Shown here piece by piece: positions 8,787-17,410 of a DNA stretch of 64,000 nt. The stretch's first letter is position 1, and each line of letters starts with the position of its first letter. Below the pieces are notes generated by a model. The model made no database searches, had not been told where the DNA came from, and worked only from the letters and a program-made list of their open reading frames with translations. The translations under genes and the position numbers were made by a program. Origin of the DNA: Actinomadura physcomitrii (lineage in GTDB: Bacteria > Actinomycetota > Actinomycetes > Streptosporangiales > Streptosporangiaceae); NCBI RefSeq assembly GCF_008923205.2, contig NZ_WBMS02000016.1, forward strand, positions 63,035 to 127,034, written 5' to 3'.

Positions 8787-9512
8787 CTAACCGGACGCGG
8801 CGGCCGGACCGGTGTGGAGCACCTCGCGGGCCTGCTCGGCGGAGCGCAGCAGGCTCTCGCTGACGAAGTCGATGAAGCGGGCCCCGCCTTCGAGGCGCGC
8901 GGCGGCGGGCGTGCCGGGGCCGAGGACGGTGACGCCCTGCCGCATGGCCTCCATGACCTGCACGAGCGCCTTGGCGCTGGCGACCAGCGACTGGTACCAG
9001 ATGTCGTCGTCGACGATGTAGCGCTCCCGGCGGCCCTCGGCGCGTTCCCGCCGGACGAGGCCCTGCTCCTCCAGGAACGTGATCGACTTGGACACCGACG
9101 CCGGGCTGACCTGGAGGCGCCCGGCGAGTTCGGCCGCGGTGAGGCTGCCGGAGTCGGTGGTGTAGAGGCAGGCCATCACGCGGGCCATCATCTTGGGCGT
9201 GCCCGAGGCCATGAAGACGGTGGTGAGCGTCTCCTCGAACTCGCGCACGGCCTCGGGGTCGCGCCCGTCGGCCTGCGCCGGCGGCTCCGCGCCGCGCGCC
9301 GCGGGCCGCCTGCGCCGGCGGGCGCGGCGCTCGGTGGCGCGGTGCGCCAGGTCGGCGCGGTAGCCGGTGGGGCCGCCGTTGCGCATCACCTCGCGGGTGA
9401 CCGTCGACGTCGGACGGTCGAGACGCCGGGCGATCTCCGCGTAGGCCAGGCCGTCGGCCAGCCCGGCCGCGATCTGCTGGCGTTCCTGCTGGGTGAGCCT
9501 GCCTCCCGGCAT
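8787..9512 (-). CDS. Regulator with IS30-like HTH fused to MarR/GbsR-type domain
   Basis: 241 residues. The N-terminus (about 5-65) looks like the HTH of IS30-type transposases (LTQQERQQIAAGL, then YAEIARRLDRPTSTVTREVMRNGG). After a basic linker (RRARRRRRP) comes a MarR/GbsR-like winged helix (about 110-185, with LTAAELAGRLQVSPASVSKSITFLEEQGLVRR split over two helices) and a helical C-terminal dimerisation part. It is a cytoplasmic DNA-binding regulator of unknown target. The ATG at 9512 was chosen for AAGGAGGG about 5-12 bases upstream. The downstream hydrolase remnant could once have been its target. Confidence 0.85.
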   Translation of the reverse strand: MPGGRLTQQERQQIAAGLADGLAYAEIARRLDRPTSTVTREVMRNGGPTGYRADLAHRATERRARRRRRPAARGAEPPAQADGRDPEAVREFEETLTTVFMASGTPKMMARVMACLYTTDSGSLTAAELAGRLQVSPASVSKSITFLEEQGLVRRERAEGRRERYIVDDDIWYQSLVASAKALVQVMEAMRQGVTVLGPGTPAAARLEGGARFIDFVSESLLRSAEQAREVLHTGPAAASG

Positions 9513-9601
9513 CACGGCCCTCCTTCGCGCTCCTCGGACGTCCTCACCATAGCGTTCGCGCTTCCGGAAAGATGATGAGCGCTCCGGCGGGGGCGCGTCC
9601 G

Positions 9602-11191
9602 TCAGGAGTCGGCCGGGACGGTCGTGACGACCTTGCCCTGCGCGTTCGCCGCGAGGTAGCCGCCCCCGTAGTCGTCGGTGAAGTAGACCATCATGGTCGG
9701 CCGGTCGCCGTTGAAGGTCCACGACGCCTTGATGATCACGTACTTGTTCGTCGGCTTGGGCACCTTCAGTGTGCGCGCGGCCCGGCTCATGAGCGCCGGC
9801 AGGGCGTCCCAGTTGAAGCCGTTCAGGTTCACCGTGGCGTTGTCGGTGATGCCGATGCTGGGACGTCCCTTGACGGCGGCGTCGGCGCCCTTCTCGTAGG
9901 TGTAGTTGTCGAACGCGGCCCGCCGCCCGCGGACGGGCGCGTCGGCGGTCGCGCGGTCCTCGTAGACCGTCATGCCCGCGAACTGCTTCGCGCCCGACGC
10001 CGCCTCGAACTTTTTGATCACGTCGCGGACGGCGGCCGGGGTGAGCAGGGTCTTCGGCCCGGCGGCGGCCTTCCCCGGGCCTTCCTCGTCGTAGGGGGCC
10101 GACGGGCCGGACGACGGGAGGCGCGCGCCGATGTCGGCGTCACCGGCGTCCTTGAGCAGCCTCGGGACGACGATGATCGCCGTCACGAGCAGCACCGCAG
10201 CCACGCAGGCCACGGGCACGGCGATCGCACCGATGATCAGTCCGATCCGGCGCCGCCGCACCGGCGCGGCGGGCGCGGTGCCCGGGAACCCGCCCGGATT
10301 CGTCCCGGGGCCCACCGGCTGGACGGGCGGGGGCGGCGGGGGCGGCGCGAGGCTCGGCCCGGCCGCCGCCGCCTGGGCCAGCAGCTGGTCCAGTTCGGGC
10401 GCCGCCGGCCGGGCCGCCGGGTCGGGCACCAGCAGCGCCTGCAGTGCGCGCGCGAGCGGACCGGCGTGCCGCGGCGGCGGGATCCGCGCGGCCATCACCG
10501 CCGCGAGCGTCGCCGCCGCGGTCGGCCGGCGCAGCGGGTTCCGGCCCTCGACCGCCACGTACAGCAGCAGGCCGAGCGACCACAGGTCCGACGCCGGGTC
10601 CCCCTCGCGGCCGTGCAGCCGCTCCGGTGCGATGTACTCCGGCGAGCCGACGAGCCCGCCGGTGGCCGTGACCCGCGACGCCTCCTCCAGCACCGCGATC
10701 CCGAAGTCGGTCAGCACCGCCGTGCCGTCGTCGCGCAGCAGGACGTTCGCGGGTTTCACGTCGCGGTGGCAGATGCCCGCCGCGTGCGCGGCGCGCAGGG
10801 CCGCGAGGATCCCGCGCCCGATCGCCGCGGCCTCGGCGGGCGGCAGCGGCCCGTCCGCCAGCCGGTCCTGGAGCGACCGCCCCGGGACGAGTTCCATGAC
10901 GAGCCACGGGTGCGGCATGTCGGGCGAGTCGACGATGTGGTGGATGGTCACCACGTTCGGGTGGTGGAGCCGGGCCAGCGCGCGCGCCTCGCGCATCACC
11001 CGCTCGCGCATCATCCCCGCCACCGCCGTGTCGTTCTCGGCCGCATCGGTTCCGGCGAGCCGCACCTCCTTCAGGGCGACCTCGCGGTGCAGGGCCAGGT
11101 CGAACGCGCGCCAGACCGTCCCCATCCCGCCGCTGCCGAGCCGTCCCCGCAGCTCGAAGCGCCCGTCGATCACCATCCGCCCAGAGGTCAC
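9602..11191 (-). CDS. Membrane receptor-type serine/threonine protein kinase
   Basis: 529 residues with a PknB-like kinase domain (about 10-270): glycine loop LGSGGMGTVW, invariant Lys in VALKEV, catalytic loop HRDVKPANVLL, DFG as TDFGIAV and the activation segment ending SPEYIAPE. A proline stretch (about 282-292) and one membrane span (about 318-345) precede an exported domain of about 180 residues with no recognised family (YVIIKASWTFNGDRP near its end). It probably senses an extracellular cue and phosphorylates intracellular targets. It is monocistronic, with no phosphatase nearby. The genes on both sides face the other way or are separated. Confidence 0.93.
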   Translation of the reverse strand: MTSGRMVIDGRFELRGRLGSGGMGTVWRAFDLALHREVALKEVRLAGTDAAENDTAVAGMMRERVMREARALARLHHPNVVTIHHIVDSPDMPHPWLVMELVPGRSLQDRLADGPLPPAEAAAIGRGILAALRAAHAAGICHRDVKPANVLLRDDGTAVLTDFGIAVLEEASRVTATGGLVGSPEYIAPERLHGREGDPASDLWSLGLLLYVAVEGRNPLRRPTAAATLAAVMAARIPPPRHAGPLARALQALLVPDPAARPAAPELDQLLAQAAAAGPSLAPPPPPPPVQPVGPGTNPGGFPGTAPAAPVRRRRIGLIIGAIAVPVACVAAVLLVTAIIVVPRLLKDAGDADIGARLPSSGPSAPYDEEGPGKAAAGPKTLLTPAAVRDVIKKFEAASGAKQFAGMTVYEDRATADAPVRGRRAAFDNYTYEKGADAAVKGRPSIGITDNATVNLNGFNWDALPALMSRAARTLKVPKPTNKYVIIKASWTFNGDRPTMMVYFTDDYGGGYLAANAQGKVVTTVPADS

Positions 11192-11335
11192 GCCGCACAG
11201 CCTAGAACCACCGATCGCCAGAAACCGGGCAACCCGGACAAGATCCCGCGCGCCCGCGCGGGCCCGCCGACCGGCGACTCCCCGTAGCGGCTCGGCGCCG
11301 TTCCATCATCGGGTCTGGTGGGCGCGCGGAGGCTG

Positions 11336-11593
11336 ATGCACACTGCCCACATGCCCCACGCCGGCCACCTCGAAGGACCGGACGGGCTGCGCGTCGAGGC
11401 CGTCCGGCTCGGCGACGCGGACGTGGCCTTCGCCCGCGCCCACCACCCCGACGCGCGCGCCGGCCAGACCTGGTTCCTCCTCACCCGGCACGGGCGCCTG
11501 GTCGCCTACTGCCGCGACGTCGAGGAGGTCGCCGAGCACGTCGACCTGTCCGACCTGCACGGCCCCGGCGAGGCCGCCGAGGACGCCTGCTAG
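11336..11593 (+). CDS. Small hypothetical protein
   Basis: 85 residues (MHTAHMPHAGHLEGPDG onward), His-rich at the start and acidic at the end, with a central RAGQTWFLLTRHGRLVAYCRDVEEV stretch that reads as folded protein. No family recognised. The ATG at 11336 lies 5 bases after GGAGG. An in-frame GTG at 11318 and ATG at 11351 are alternatives. The frame has strong third-position GC bias, supporting coding. It lies between the divergent kinase gene and the GH64 gene. Confidence 0.55.
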   Translation: MHTAHMPHAGHLEGPDGLRVEAVRLGDADVAFARAHHPDARAGQTWFLLTRHGRLVAYCRDVEEVAEHVDLSDLHGPGEAAEDAC

Positions 11594-11749
11594 GAGCCGG
11601 CCGGCTCCTGCGCTCGCGCGGCGGGCTTAATTGGAAAGACTCTTGGCAGTAATGGTGTTGTCCGCAACCGTGATGGGCGTCGACACCACTTCCTGATGCG
11701 CGCGTCAGACAACGGCAAACCGACCCAACCCCCGCCAGGAGAGTTTCCG

Positions 11750-12940
11750 TTGGTCACCCGCAGATCGTTCCTCGCAGCGGCCGGAACGGCCGCGCTCGCC
11801 GTCCCGTTCGGACGCGGCCTGCTCGGCACGCCCGCGTCCGCGGCACCGTCCACGTGCGGGCTCACGCTCGCCAACCACGGCTCCGCTCCCGTCAGCGCCT
11901 ACATCACCGGCCGCGAGCAGGGCACCGGCCGGCTGATGCTGCTGCGCGCCGACAGCACGCCGTACTATCCGCCCTCGCCGTCCGCGCCGCAGACGCCGCT
12001 GCCCGTGGACTGCTCGATCCCCGTCGGCGCGGGCGGCGAGGCGAACCTCACGCTCGGGCAGATGTACGGGGCCCGCATCTACTTCGTGAAGAACGACAAG
12101 CTCGCCTTCTACGTCAACCCCGGGCCCGCGCTCGTCGAGCCGGCGTTCGCCAACCCGTCCGACCCGAACTACCTGAAGACCTGGTCGTTCTGCGAATTCA
12201 CCTTCAACCCGACCCAGCTGTACGCGAACATCTCCTACGTCGACCTGCTCACCGCGCTGCCGATCGGGCTCGACCTCGCCGGGGACGCCGCGCACACCGT
12301 CGCGCCCGCGCCCGCCGGAGCGGTGAACGCGGTCGCCGAGGCCCTCGCCGCGCAGAAGAACGCCGACGGGCAGCCCTGGGACCGGCTCGTCATCCGCGAC
12401 GGCGGCGGCGTCCTGCGGGCCATCGCCCCGCAGTGCTACATGGCCGACAACCCCGGCGCCTTCTCGTCCTACTGGGACGGCTACGTCGGCCGGGTGTGGG
12501 ACAAGTACGCCGGCACCGACCTGCGCGTCGACCTCCAGGGCGGACGCGGCGTCTACACCGGGCGCGTCACCGGCGGCGTCCTCACCTTCAACGACGGGAG
12601 CACGTTCGCGCGGCCCGCGTCCAAGCCCGTCTTCACCTGCAACGACGGGCCGTTCGCCAACAACCCGGGCGACTCCGACGTCAAGAAGGGCCTGCTCGCC
12701 CGCATCGCCGCCGCGTTCAACCGCAGCACGATCCTGAGCAGCGCCGACCAGCCGAACGGCACCCCGGAGTCGGACTACTACCAGGACCCGACCACCAACC
12801 ACTGGGCCCGGATCCTGCACGCCGAAACCCCGATCGGCTACGCGTTCCCGTACGACGACGTCTGCCCGGACGGGCAACCGGACGTGTCCGGCGCCGCCGT
12901 CGACGGCAACCCGCGGCGCCTGACCGTGACCGTCGGCTGA
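11750..12940 (+). CDS. Secreted GH64-type beta-1,3-glucanase
   Basis: 396 residues from a TTG start. The N-terminus TRRSFLAAAGTAALAVPFGRGL is a twin-arginine export signal (the RR pair lies at residues 3-4). The mature part resembles glycoside hydrolase family 64 and thaumatin-like beta-1,3-glucanases: CGLTLANHGSAPVSAYITG, the WSFCEFTFNPTQLYANISYVD region split around the catalytic area, and a C-terminal TNHWARILHAETPIGYAFPYDD. It should cleave laminarin or fungal-wall glucan. The TTG at 11750 was preferred over the ATG at 11696 because AGGAGAG precedes it by 7 bases and the Tat motif then sits at the very N-terminus. The gene ends in a hairpin shared with the convergent LysR gene. Confidence 0.88.
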   Translation: MVTRRSFLAAAGTAALAVPFGRGLLGTPASAAPSTCGLTLANHGSAPVSAYITGREQGTGRLMLLRADSTPYYPPSPSAPQTPLPVDCSIPVGAGGEANLTLGQMYGARIYFVKNDKLAFYVNPGPALVEPAFANPSDPNYLKTWSFCEFTFNPTQLYANISYVDLLTALPIGLDLAGDAAHTVAPAPAGAVNAVAEALAAQKNADGQPWDRLVIRDGGGVLRAIAPQCYMADNPGAFSSYWDGYVGRVWDKYAGTDLRVDLQGGRGVYTGRVTGGVLTFNDGSTFARPASKPVFTCNDGPFANNPGDSDVKKGLLARIAAAFNRSTILSSADQPNGTPESDYYQDPTTNHWARILHAETPIGYAFPYDDVCPDGQPDVSGAAVDGNPRRLTVTVG

Positions 12941-12957
12941 GCCGTCCGCCCGGGGCG

Positions 12958-12994
12958 CCGGCTTGGGCGGTCAGCGCGCGGCCGCCCAAGCCGG
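12958..12994. terminator. Convergent hairpin terminator
   Basis: A perfect 13-bp inverted repeat (12958-12970 with 12982-12994, 11-base loop) lies between the glucanase and LysR genes and contains the LysR stop codon. It would serve both strands. There is no strong U tract, as is common in actinomycetes. Confidence 0.65.
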
Positions 12995-13918
12995 CGTCCA
13001 ATCCGGCGTCCAGGTCCTGGCGCCGTCTTGGCCGGACGCCACGGCGGCGAGATGGGCGCGCAGAACGCCCAGCGCCGGATGGGCGTTGTCGCGGTGCCAC
13101 AGGACCGAGTGCGGGTAGACGGGCGTGGGATCGGTCACCGGGATACGGCGCAGGCCGTGTCCCGCCGACCAGACGAGACGCGTCCGCGCGCCCATGAACG
13201 TGGCCAGGGCCGGGGTGTCGGCGACGGTGTCGAGCAGGGCGTCGGATCCGAAGTTGGGCCCGGTCGCCTCGATGGTGAGGCCGAACTCGGCGACGAGGTC
13301 GTCGTAGTAGGCGGCCCACTCGCTTCCCGGGACGATGCCGGGCATCCAGATCCGGTGCCCGGCCAGCCGCCCGAGGGGCAGCGACCGCGCGGCCGCCAGC
13401 GCGTGGCCGGGACCGGTGAGCAGTTCGAGTGCCTCGTCGAGCACCCGGACGTGCTCGACGTCCCGGGGAAGGGGCCGGCCGGGCTCGCCGACGGCCCGGA
13501 ACGTCGCGTCGATCGCGCCGGACCGCAGGGCGCCGACGGCCGTCTCCATGTCGTGCAGCATCACCACGTCGAGGTCGATCTCGGGGTGCGCGCGGTGGAA
13601 GCCGCGCATCAGTCCCGACACCGCGCCGCGCGAGTTGATGATGTCGACGCGCAGCGGACGGCGCGCCGCGTGCACGGACGCGACGGCCCGGTCGGCGGCG
13701 CGCAGCACCTCCCGGGCCTGGGGCAGGAACGCCTGCCCGTCGATGGTGAGCTCGGCGCCGCGCGGCGTGCGGGTGAACAGCCGCACGCCGAGGCCGCGCT
13801 CCAGCGCCGCGATGCGCTTGGAGACGGCCTGCTGGGTGACCGCCAGCTCGGCGGCGGCCTCCTGGAACTGCCCCGCGTCCGCGGCGGCGACGAACGTCCG
13901 GACGGCTTCGAAGTCCAT
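12971..13918 (-). CDS. LysR-family transcriptional regulator
   Basis: 315 residues. An N-terminal winged HTH (about 1-62: FEAVRTFVAAADAGQFQEAA, then LAVTQQAVSKRIAALERGLG) precedes a periplasmic-binding-like effector domain (about 88-295). The start at 13918 is the family-typical MDFEAVRTF; the frame stays open far upstream, but that part is the decayed regulator at 14.5-15 kb. It is divergent from the SRPBCC gene 99 bases away, which is therefore a plausible target. The effector is unknown. Confidence 0.93.
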   Translation of the reverse strand: MDFEAVRTFVAAADAGQFQEAAAELAVTQQAVSKRIAALERGLGVRLFTRTPRGAELTIDGQAFLPQAREVLRAADRAVASVHAARRPLRVDIINSRGAVSGLMRGFHRAHPEIDLDVVMLHDMETAVGALRSGAIDATFRAVGEPGRPLPRDVEHVRVLDEALELLTGPGHALAAARSLPLGRLAGHRIWMPGIVPGSEWAAYYDDLVAEFGLTIEATGPNFGSDALLDTVADTPALATFMGARTRLVWSAGHGLRRIPVTDPTPVYPHSVLWHRDNAHPALGVLRAHLAAVASGQDGARTWTPDWTPAWAAAR

Positions 13919-14017
13919 GCGGCAGACCCTAGGGCCACGACCAACGGCCATTTCCACCCCGCGAAGAGATGGGGTGGCGTGCGGCGTCCGTGCGAGGGGT
14001 GCGGCAGGATGAGGGGC

Positions 14018-14458
14018 ATGGGACAGGTCGTGGTCACCGCGGAGAAGACGCTGAGGTCGAGTCCGGGACGGGTGTTCGATGCGCTCGCGGACTACACGGG
14101 CGTGCGCTCGAGGATGCTGACCGAGCACTACAGCGAGTACGACGTGCGCGAGGGCGGGCAGGGAGAGGGCACGGTGGTGCACTGGAAGCTCGCCGCCACG
14201 AGCAAGCGGGTGCGCGACTGCCTCTTCTCCGTCAGCGTCCCCGCGGCCGACACGCTCGTGGAGAAGGACGCCAACTCCTCGATGGTCACCACCTGGACCG
14301 TGTCGCCGGTGTCCGAGGGGACGCGGGTCCAGGTGCGGACGACCTGGGACGGAGCCGGCGGCGTCGGCGGATTCTTCGAGCGCACCTTCGCCCCGAAGGG
14401 GCTGCGGAGCATCTACGACGCGCAGCTGGCGAAGCTGGACACCGAACTCGGCGCCTGA
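14018..14458 (+). CDS. SRPBCC-family (START-like) protein
   Basis: 146 residues with the helix-grip fold pattern of SRPBCC/polyketide-cyclase-like proteins: an opening strand VVVTAEKTLRSSPGRVFDALADY, mid-strands GTVVHWKLAATSKRVRD, and a long C-terminal helix ending LAKLDTELGA. These proteins bind hydrophobic ligands; some act as cyclases, others as toxins or transport helpers. No catalytic residues can be assigned. GAGGGG just before the ATG at 14018 supports this start, though ATG at 14009 is in frame. It is divergent from a LysR gene that may control it. Confidence 0.85.
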   Translation: MGQVVVTAEKTLRSSPGRVFDALADYTGVRSRMLTEHYSEYDVREGGQGEGTVVHWKLAATSKRVRDCLFSVSVPAADTLVEKDANSSMVTTWTVSPVSEGTRVQVRTTWDGAGGVGGFFERTFAPKGLRSIYDAQLAKLDTELGA

Positions 14459-14479
14459 CCCCGGGTTCCGCCATCCGGT

Positions 14480-14985
14480 CGCCGACGCCGCCCGCGTGGC
14501 CTGCGCGGGGACGTCGGCCGGGCGGGCGGGCGCCCAGGCCGCCAGCAGCTGGACGGCGGCCTCGGTGGCGCTGCCGGCGACCGGCACGAGCACGACCAGC
14601 CGCTGCCGCGCGTCGCCGACCGGCACGAAATGCTCGAACGCGAACGTCACGGTGCCGAGAGCCGGGTGCCGCAGGTTCTTCGCCCCGTGCGCCCGGACGC
14701 CGACGTCGCCGGCGTCCCACAGCGCCCGGAACGACGCGCTGCCCTCGCGCAGCTCGCCGATCAGATCGGCCAGGGCGGCGTCGGCGGGATACCGCGCCCG
14801 CGTCACCCGCAACTGCCCGGCGGTCACCGCGGCGGCCTCGTCGTGGTCGACGTAGAAGTCCTGCTGCCGGGGTCCAGGAACAGGTGCCTGGCAAGGTTCG
14901 CCCGAGGCGGTGAGGCGACGGCGTCGAGCACCTCGGGCGACGGATGCCCGGCGCGGCCGGCTCGCGCTGACGGTCGCGGGGCATA
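14480..14985 (-). pseudogene. Frameshifted MmyB-type regulator remnant
   Basis: On the minus strand the sequence encodes SPEVLDAVASPPRANLARHLFLDPGSR in one frame. After one missing base near 14870 it continues in another frame as DFYVDHDEAAAVTAGQLRV, then RYPADAALADLIGELREGSASF and RHPALGTVTFAFEHFV. This is the ligand-binding half of MmyB-like regulators. The N-terminal HTH is absent, and the second frame has no stop before it runs into the LysR gene. It is a decayed gene or one with a sequencing frameshift plus truncation; truncation at both ends favours decay. Confidence 0.75.
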
Positions 14986-15012
14986 GGCTGCCGACTGCTG
15001 GAGGTGAGGACG

Positions 15013-15240
15013 ATGAACCCGCGGCGCATCGCGCTCAACCGGCGGCACAGCTACGAGATGGGGGTGCTCTTCTCGCGGTTCCTCGAACTCCATCCGGACG
15101 TCGAATCCGAAGTCCACGGGGCGCAGATGACCGACGAGCACGAGGCCGCGTGGACGGAGTTCAGCGCCGGGCTGCTCCGCCGCCACCAGGCCGAGCGTTC
15201 CGCTCTCGCGGACGTGCTCGAAGCCGAGGCCCGCGACTGA
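15013..15240 (+). CDS. Small charged hypothetical protein
   Basis: 75 residues, mostly helical and rich in Arg, Glu and His (MNPRRIALNRRHSYEMG at the start, LADVLEAEARD at the end). No family recognised. GGAGG lies 8 bases before the ATG at 15013, so this start was preferred over GTG at 15004. It lies upstream of a regulator remnant on the other strand, and could be all that is left of a larger locus. Confidence 0.5.
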   Translation: MNPRRIALNRRHSYEMGVLFSRFLELHPDVESEVHGAQMTDEHEAAWTEFSAGLLRRHQAERSALADVLEAEARD

Positions 15241-15412
15241 ACCGGCGCACCGCGCGGCCGGTTCGGCCGCGGCGGCCCGTGGCCGAATGTCCGCTTCCGG
15301 CGTGTTTTTCGGCGTCACCGGCACGACACACCTGGCCCGGCTTGCTTAACTATGGACGATCTTGTCGTTACTGTCGTACCTCAGGCTCGGCGAACGGTCA
15401 CCGGAGGTAGCG

Positions 15413-15610
15413 ATGCGGTCCGGACGGTGGTTGCTCGTCGCCTGGCTGATCACTGGGGCGCTCGCCGCGGGACAGCGCCACTACTACGCCCACTTCGACG
15501 GCAGCTGCACCAAGTTCGCCACGATCGGACTCACCTGGGCCACCGGGCCGCTCAACTACATCGGCCTCAACCCCAGCGCGAACTGCAAGGTCCCCGAGCC
15601 GAGCAAGTGA
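15413..15610 (+). CDS. Small membrane or secreted protein
   Basis: 65 residues. The first 20 (RSGRWLLVAWLITGALAAG) form a hydrophobic anchor or signal sequence; the rest is a short exported tail with two Cys (GSCTKFATIG, SANCKVPEP). CCGGAGG lies 6 bases before the ATG at 15413, making this start better than in-frame alternatives upstream. No family recognised. Confidence 0.55.
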   Translation: MRSGRWLLVAWLITGALAAGQRHYYAHFDGSCTKFATIGLTWATGPLNYIGLNPSANCKVPEPSK

Positions 15611-15655
15611 CGCGCCGGGGTCCCGGGCCGAAGACGCCCGCCCCGGACGCCGCCG

Positions 15656-17134
15656 CTACGAGCCGCCGCCTCCCGGCCCCGCGCCCGCGGCGGGACCGGA
15701 CCTTCCCTGGGATCGGCGGATGAGGTGGGAGACCAGGACGAGGGCGGTGGTGAGGACGGCGGCGGCCAGCGCGATGTACGCGGTGGAGCCGATGGAGATG
15801 ACGAACTCCTGTCCGAGCCGGCGCAGCTCGGCGGGGGAGAGCTGGTTGAACTCGGAGTTCTTGCTGTGCAGCGCGGCCTTGTTGAGGAGGAACACCGCGA
15901 CGGCGGCCACGGCGAGGCCGCCCGGGACCGCGGCCCAGGTCGGCCTGAACCGCCGGGTGAACTCTGCGCTGATCACGATGTTGACCACGGCCACGGCCAT
16001 GATCAGCGTGAGGACGCCCCAGACCGTCTCGATTCCGTGGACCTGGGTTGCGGCCTGGAGGATCTCGGTCTCGTGGCCGACGTTCTTCGTGCCGACCTTG
16101 GCCCAGGGCAGGAACGTCGTCGCGGCCAGCACCGCGGCGACGACGCCCGCGGCACGTACCAGCACGCGGCTTCCTGCCGGGGTGCGCGGAGCGGAGGCCG
16201 GTTCGACGCGCGTGGAGGCGGCCGAACCTTGGGCCGCCGCCCGGACGCCCTCACTGAGCAGGGATCGCGTGAGAGGAAGCGTCGGCGGTTCACTCGACGC
16301 GGCGGTCGCGTCGGCGGCTGCGGTGCCGGGGCCGGCGAGCAGGCGTATCAGCACGTCGCGGGCGGCCGGCCGGTGATGGGGCTGCTTGGCCAGGCAGGCT
16401 TCGACGATGTCGCGGAGCGGGCCGTCGAGGGCGCCGAGATCCGGTGGTTCGTGCAGGATGCGGTGCATCACCGCCGGGATGGAGTCCTGGCCGAAGGGCG
16501 TGCGGCCGTTGGCGGCGTAGGCGATGGTGCAGCCCCAGGCGAAGATGTCGGCGGCCGGCCCGATCGGTCCGCCGCTGATCTGCTCGGGGGCCATGTAGGC
16601 GGGGGTGCCGACGACGGCGCTGGTGAGCGTCCCGGTCGCCTCCAGCGCGCGGGCGATGCCGAAGTCGATGACGCGGGCGCCGTCGGCGCCCATGATCACG
16701 TTGCCGGGCTTGAAGTCGCGGTGCACGACCCCGCCCTCGTGGATCGCCGCCAGCGCCGTCACCGTCGCGATCGCCAGACGCTGCAGGGCCGGCCCGGCCG
16801 GGACGTCGCCGGAGGCGATGACGGACGCCAGCGACGGGCCGTCGATGAACTCGCTCACGATGTACGGCTGGTCGCCGTCCAGGTCGGCGTCCAGGACCCG
16901 GGCGGTGCAGAAGGGGGCGACCTGGCGGGCGTGCGCCAGCTCCGCGGCGAACCGTTCCCGAGCCTTCGCATCGGAGCCCAGCCGGGCGTGCAGCACCTTG
17001 ACCGCGACCTCCGCCTGGTCAGGACCGATGCCCCGGTACACCACGCCCTGCCCGCCCTCGCCGAGCAGGCCCACCACCCGGTAGGCGCCCACGCGGGCCG
17101 GGTCGCCGGGACGAAGCGCCGACACCTGCTTCAT
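15656..17134 (-). CDS. Serine/threonine kinase with four-helix membrane domain
   Basis: 492 residues. The kinase domain (about 18-275) has LGEGGQGVVYRG, the Lys in VAVKVL, HRDFKPGNVIM, DFGIA and GTPAYMAPE. The C-terminal half has about four hydrophobic helices (near 325-345, 368-388, 402-420 and 453-477) instead of an exported sensor domain, so the input is likely from the membrane itself. The ATG at 17134 follows GGGAG at 9 bases; a TTG at 17140 is possible. The gene lies alone and convergent with the small exported protein gene upstream of its 3' end. Ligand and substrates are unknown. Confidence 0.92.
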   Translation of the reverse strand: MKQVSALRPGDPARVGAYRVVGLLGEGGQGVVYRGIGPDQAEVAVKVLHARLGSDAKARERFAAELAHARQVAPFCTARVLDADLDGDQPYIVSEFIDGPSLASVIASGDVPAGPALQRLAIATVTALAAIHEGGVVHRDFKPGNVIMGADGARVIDFGIARALEATGTLTSAVVGTPAYMAPEQISGGPIGPAADIFAWGCTIAYAANGRTPFGQDSIPAVMHRILHEPPDLGALDGPLRDIVEACLAKQPHHRPAARDVLIRLLAGPGTAAADATAASSEPPTLPLTRSLLSEGVRAAAQGSAASTRVEPASAPRTPAGSRVLVRAAGVVAAVLAATTFLPWAKVGTKNVGHETEILQAATQVHGIETVWGVLTLIMAVAVVNIVISAEFTRRFRPTWAAVPGGLAVAAVAVFLLNKAALHSKNSEFNQLSPAELRRLGQEFVISIGSTAYIALAAAVLTTALVLVSHLIRRSQGRSGPAAGAGPGGGGS

Positions 17135-17410
17135 GGCCAACGACTCCCGGGTCCTGGAACACGACCTCTTAATCGATCACCACAGTAGCGAGACGAAACG
17201 GGCCGTGCGTCGAGCCGTCGCGAAGGCGCCGGCGGAACGCGCCGCCGGGGAGAGCGGGCCCCCGGGATCACCGGCCGCGCCGCGCGGGCGGACGCGGCCC
17301 GGCCATCGGGCGCCTGCGGCGGCTTCTCACCAGCCCGCTCCCGCAACCGCCCCGGTGAGCCGGACGCCCGCCCGCACGGCGCCCGTCCGGCCGCATCGGG
17401 TTCCGGAGTC

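Noticed and set aside
12971..14827. An apparent 618-residue fusion of a MmyB-like domain to a LysR regulator
   Set aside because: The LysR family start is at 13918 and the LysR length from there is normal. The upstream part is a decayed gene whose frame has simply lost its stop; a divergent SRPBCC gene lies over the join.
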